Positions 5,124 to 6,604 of a stretch of DNA of 6,604 nucleotides are shown here, piece by piece (the stretch's first letter is position 1; every line of letters starts with the position of its first letter). This DNA comes from Methylocapsa sp. Its GTDB lineage: Bacteria > Pseudomonadota > Alphaproteobacteria > Rhizobiales > Beijerinckiaceae. A program made the position numbers and the translations under genes. The notes beneath the pieces were generated by a model. It ran no database searches. It was given only the letters and a program-made list of their open reading frames with translations, and was not told the DNA's origin. Location: NCBI GenBank assembly GCA_003162995.1, contig PLUZ01000324.1, positions 13,490 to 20,093 of the forward strand, given 5' to 3'.

Positions 5124-5687
5124 TCACCTTGGACGGTCATAAACCCAAATCGAGTTTGCCTCGGTGCCTGCAAGCGGGTGGAAGCCTGCCCTGATCATGA
5201 ACGCGTTGCCCTTCAGGGTGCTCGGTTTCGCGTACAAATCCGCTCTCGCATAGCTATCTTGCTTGAGCCATTGCATGACATTGCCTGCGGCTCCCACAGC
5301 CATGCCGGGCGCGCAAACAGCCCATACGTAGATAGCCGCGGCTGTTTCACCCGGGCGCGCCAAATGTTCTGGGCTCGGGTCTGCTATCGAGAGGCTATAG
5401 TGAAGAAGGCGCGCAAACCCGCTGTCATTTAGCAACAAGGCGGCGAAACAGCCGACAAGTTCCTGCCTGTTACGGATTGCAAGAATGCTGCGGGAATGCC
5501 GCTGCACTTGCGCAAGCGCCGTATAGGTTCCTTTCAGACCCGGAATATGCCTGGCGGTCATCGTGGCCAAACCTGGCAGGTCTTCGTCCAACGCCGGAGT
5601 GAACGAAAATCTGGGGTTTGGGAGCATATGCTCCAAATCCAAGCATTGAGACGCTGCATTAAAGCATTTCTGGGCTTTCAGCGGCAT
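5124..5687 (-). CDS. Second GNAT-fold acyltransferase-like protein
   Basis: A protein of 187 residues from the ATG at 5687, or 167 from the in-frame ATG at 5627. The GNAT-like region starts at FSFTPALDEDLPGLATM (27-43) and continues through the strand SILAIRNRQELVGCFAALLLN (67-87). It then has AAIYVWAVCAPGMAVGAAGNVMQWL (117-141), which corresponds to the acyl-CoA strand and helix, and ADLYAKPSTLKGNAFMIRAGFHPL (149-172), the typical GNAT strand-helix-GF ending. The canonical R/Q-x-x-G-x-G/A is not present; APGMAVGAAGN occupies its place. The first 20 residues are outside the domain and less GC-biased at third positions, so the start at 5627 is possible; neither start has a good ribosome site. 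It is the first gene of the minus-strand operon, with its stop overlapping or 14 nt from the next GNAT gene, and it diverges from the LysR gene. Substrate unknown. Confidence 0.78.
   Translation of the reverse strand: MPLKAQKCFNAASQCLDLEHMLPNPRFSFTPALDEDLPGLATMTARHIPGLKGTYTALAQVQRHSRSILAIRNRQELVGCFAALLLNDSGFARLLHYSLSIADPSPEHLARPGETAAAIYVWAVCAPGMAVGAAGNVMQWLKQDSYARADLYAKPSTLKGNAFMIRAGFHPLAGTEANSIWVYDRPR
5621..5634. promoter_or_regulatory. Perfect 14-bp palindrome, candidate operator
   Basis: GGAGCATATGCTCC is a perfect 14-bp palindrome. It surrounds the alternative start codon (5627) of the upstream GNAT gene. If translation starts there, the site would sit in the leader and could be an operator or could mask the start; if translation starts at 5687 it is coding sequence. 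Confidence 0.35.
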
Positions 5688-5800
5688 TGTTTTCGGTCTC
5701 TACAGATGTTAATAGTTCATTGTTCACTGATGATAACGGCATCATATTGCCATCGCGGATTAATGTCGTGGCCCATAATTTGCGTCGCGGCGGTGCAAAA
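5688..5800. promoter_or_regulatory. Divergent promoter/operator region between GNAT operon and LysR gene
   Basis: This 113-nt AT-richer gap separates the divergent GNAT operon and LysR gene, the usual arrangement in which a LysR protein controls itself and its neighbour. It contains the inverted repeat ATGAT-N6-ATCAT (5730-5745) and a 7-nt-spaced direct repeat GTTCATTGTTCACT (5715-5728). I could not identify convincing -35/-10 pairs for either direction, so the assignment rests on position and symmetry. Confidence 0.45.
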
Positions 5801-6604
5801 ATGCATCGCGATGTCCCAGATATATTACGAACCTTGTCGTGGGATGATCTGCGGGTTTTTCTGGCCTGCGCTGAACAAAGCAGTTTTCGAAAAGCAGCAA
5901 AACTTTTGAAAATTAACTCGGCGACGATTGTTCGCCGCATTGAGCGGCTCGAACAGGTCATCGGGTACCGTTTGTTTGTTCGTCACACGGATGGCGTGTC
6001 GGTGACGGCCGAGGGCCGCATGGTTATGGACCATGCCCGGACAATGGAACACGCGACTTTCAATATCGTCCGTCAGTCGCAGATATCTCCCGAAGGGATC
6101 CGCGGTCTCGTCCGGGTTGCCATTACCGAAGGACAAGGCACATATTGGGTTTTGCCTAGGCTTCTCGAGTTTCAAAAAGCCAACCGCTATCTTACTTTTG
6201 AACTGCAAGAAACCATGGAATTGACTGACGTCGGCCGGTTAGAAGCCGATATTTCAATTCAGTTCCGGCGTCCCGAGCGTCCAGATCTCATGGCCGTTCA
6301 GCTTGGGTATCTGCACAACTATCCCTTTGCCTCCGAGTCCTACACAAAGGCGTTTGGAATACCAAAGGCCTTGAGTGAGGCGAAATTTCACAGAATTATC
6401 GAGCAAATCTCCCCGCTGCTGGAGCAAGGCGCTTATGAGCGTCTATTGGGCGTCGAAAGCGTCGAAGGCATTGTTGGCGTAAGAACAAATACAAGCTCCG
6501 CTGTTCTTTACGCGGTGGAACGGGGAGCCGGTATTGGCATGTTGCCAAATTATGCTCTTGCACTCGGCGCGAAGCTTGTCCCTATTGAACTTGCCCGCGT
6601 TTAG
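5801..6604 (+). CDS. LysR-type transcriptional regulator, possibly C-terminally truncated
   Basis: A 267-residue LysR-type DNA-binding regulator. The N-terminal winged helix-turn-helix is clear: LSWDDLRVFLACAEQSSFRKAAKLLKINSATIVRRIERLEQVIGYRLFVR (12-61), then VSVTAEGRMVMDHAR (66-80) and the linker helix. The effector domain begins at LVRVAITEGQGTYWVLPRLLEFQKANRYLTFEL (103-135) and reaches SSAVLYAVERGAGIGMLPNYALAL (232-255). The ATG at 5801 was chosen because it places LSWDDLRVF about 12 residues from the start as usual; the frame is open back to 5687 but codes for nothing LysR-like there, and only a weak GGCGGTG precedes the ATG. The protein stops at VPIELARV with TAG at 6602-6604, whereas LysR proteins are usually near 300 residues with another strand and helix after this point. 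It is divergent from the GNAT operon and probably regulates it in response to an unknown ligand. Confidence 0.88.
   Translation: MHRDVPDILRTLSWDDLRVFLACAEQSSFRKAAKLLKINSATIVRRIERLEQVIGYRLFVRHTDGVSVTAEGRMVMDHARTMEHATFNIVRQSQISPEGIRGLVRVAITEGQGTYWVLPRLLEFQKANRYLTFELQETMELTDVGRLEADISIQFRRPERPDLMAVQLGYLHNYPFASESYTKAFGIPKALSEAKFHRIIEQISPLLEQGAYERLLGVESVEGIVGVRTNTSSAVLYAVERGAGIGMLPNYALALGAKLVPIELARV

Noticed and set aside
5687..5800. N-terminal extension of the LysR frame back to TTG 5687
   Set aside because: The extra 38 residues precede the normal LysR N-terminus, show no LysR similarity, and would occupy the divergent promoter region.
5496..5909. Plus-strand frame across the GNAT2/LysR junction
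   Set aside because: It overlaps two well supported genes in other frames, and its product is Cys/Arg-rich without domain similarity.

Overview
The window is typical alphaproteobacterial chromosome, most likely order Hyphomicrobiales (Rhizobiales); a Beijerinckiaceae/Methylocystaceae-like host is my guess. The basis is moderately high GC coding sequence, a PerM-type permease overlapping the DnaA regulator HdaA, a BTLCP transglutaminase-like peptidase, and a CATGATC-bounded intergenic palindrome of a kind I recall from that order. No phage, insertion sequence, CRISPR array, tRNA or rRNA is visible.

Left part (1-1171, + strand): the 3' end of an AI-2E/PerM family permease gene, translationally coupled to hdaA, whose product helps switch off DnaA after replication initiation. 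A roughly 95-nt palindrome-rich intergenic element follows.

Middle part (1316-3984): two minus-strand genes (an EcsC-family protein, then a secreted protein of unknown function downstream of it). An AT-rich gap of about 400 nt then separates the EcsC gene from a plus-strand gene for a secreted BTLCP cysteine peptidase (LapG superfamily).

Right part (4123-6604): a compact minus-strand set consisting of a 74-aa unknown protein and two GNAT-fold acyltransferase-like proteins whose genes abut or overlap. A LysR-type regulator gene diverges from it across a short intergenic region with inverted repeats. The layout suggests a LysR-controlled acyltransferase operon of unknown substrate. It is the least explained part of the window and the best candidate for an undescribed system. 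The LysR gene ends at position 6604 with fewer residues than the family normally has, so it may be truncated.

Convergent ends (hdaA with the secreted protein gene; the BTLCP gene with the 74-aa gene) each carry hairpins that could serve as terminators.
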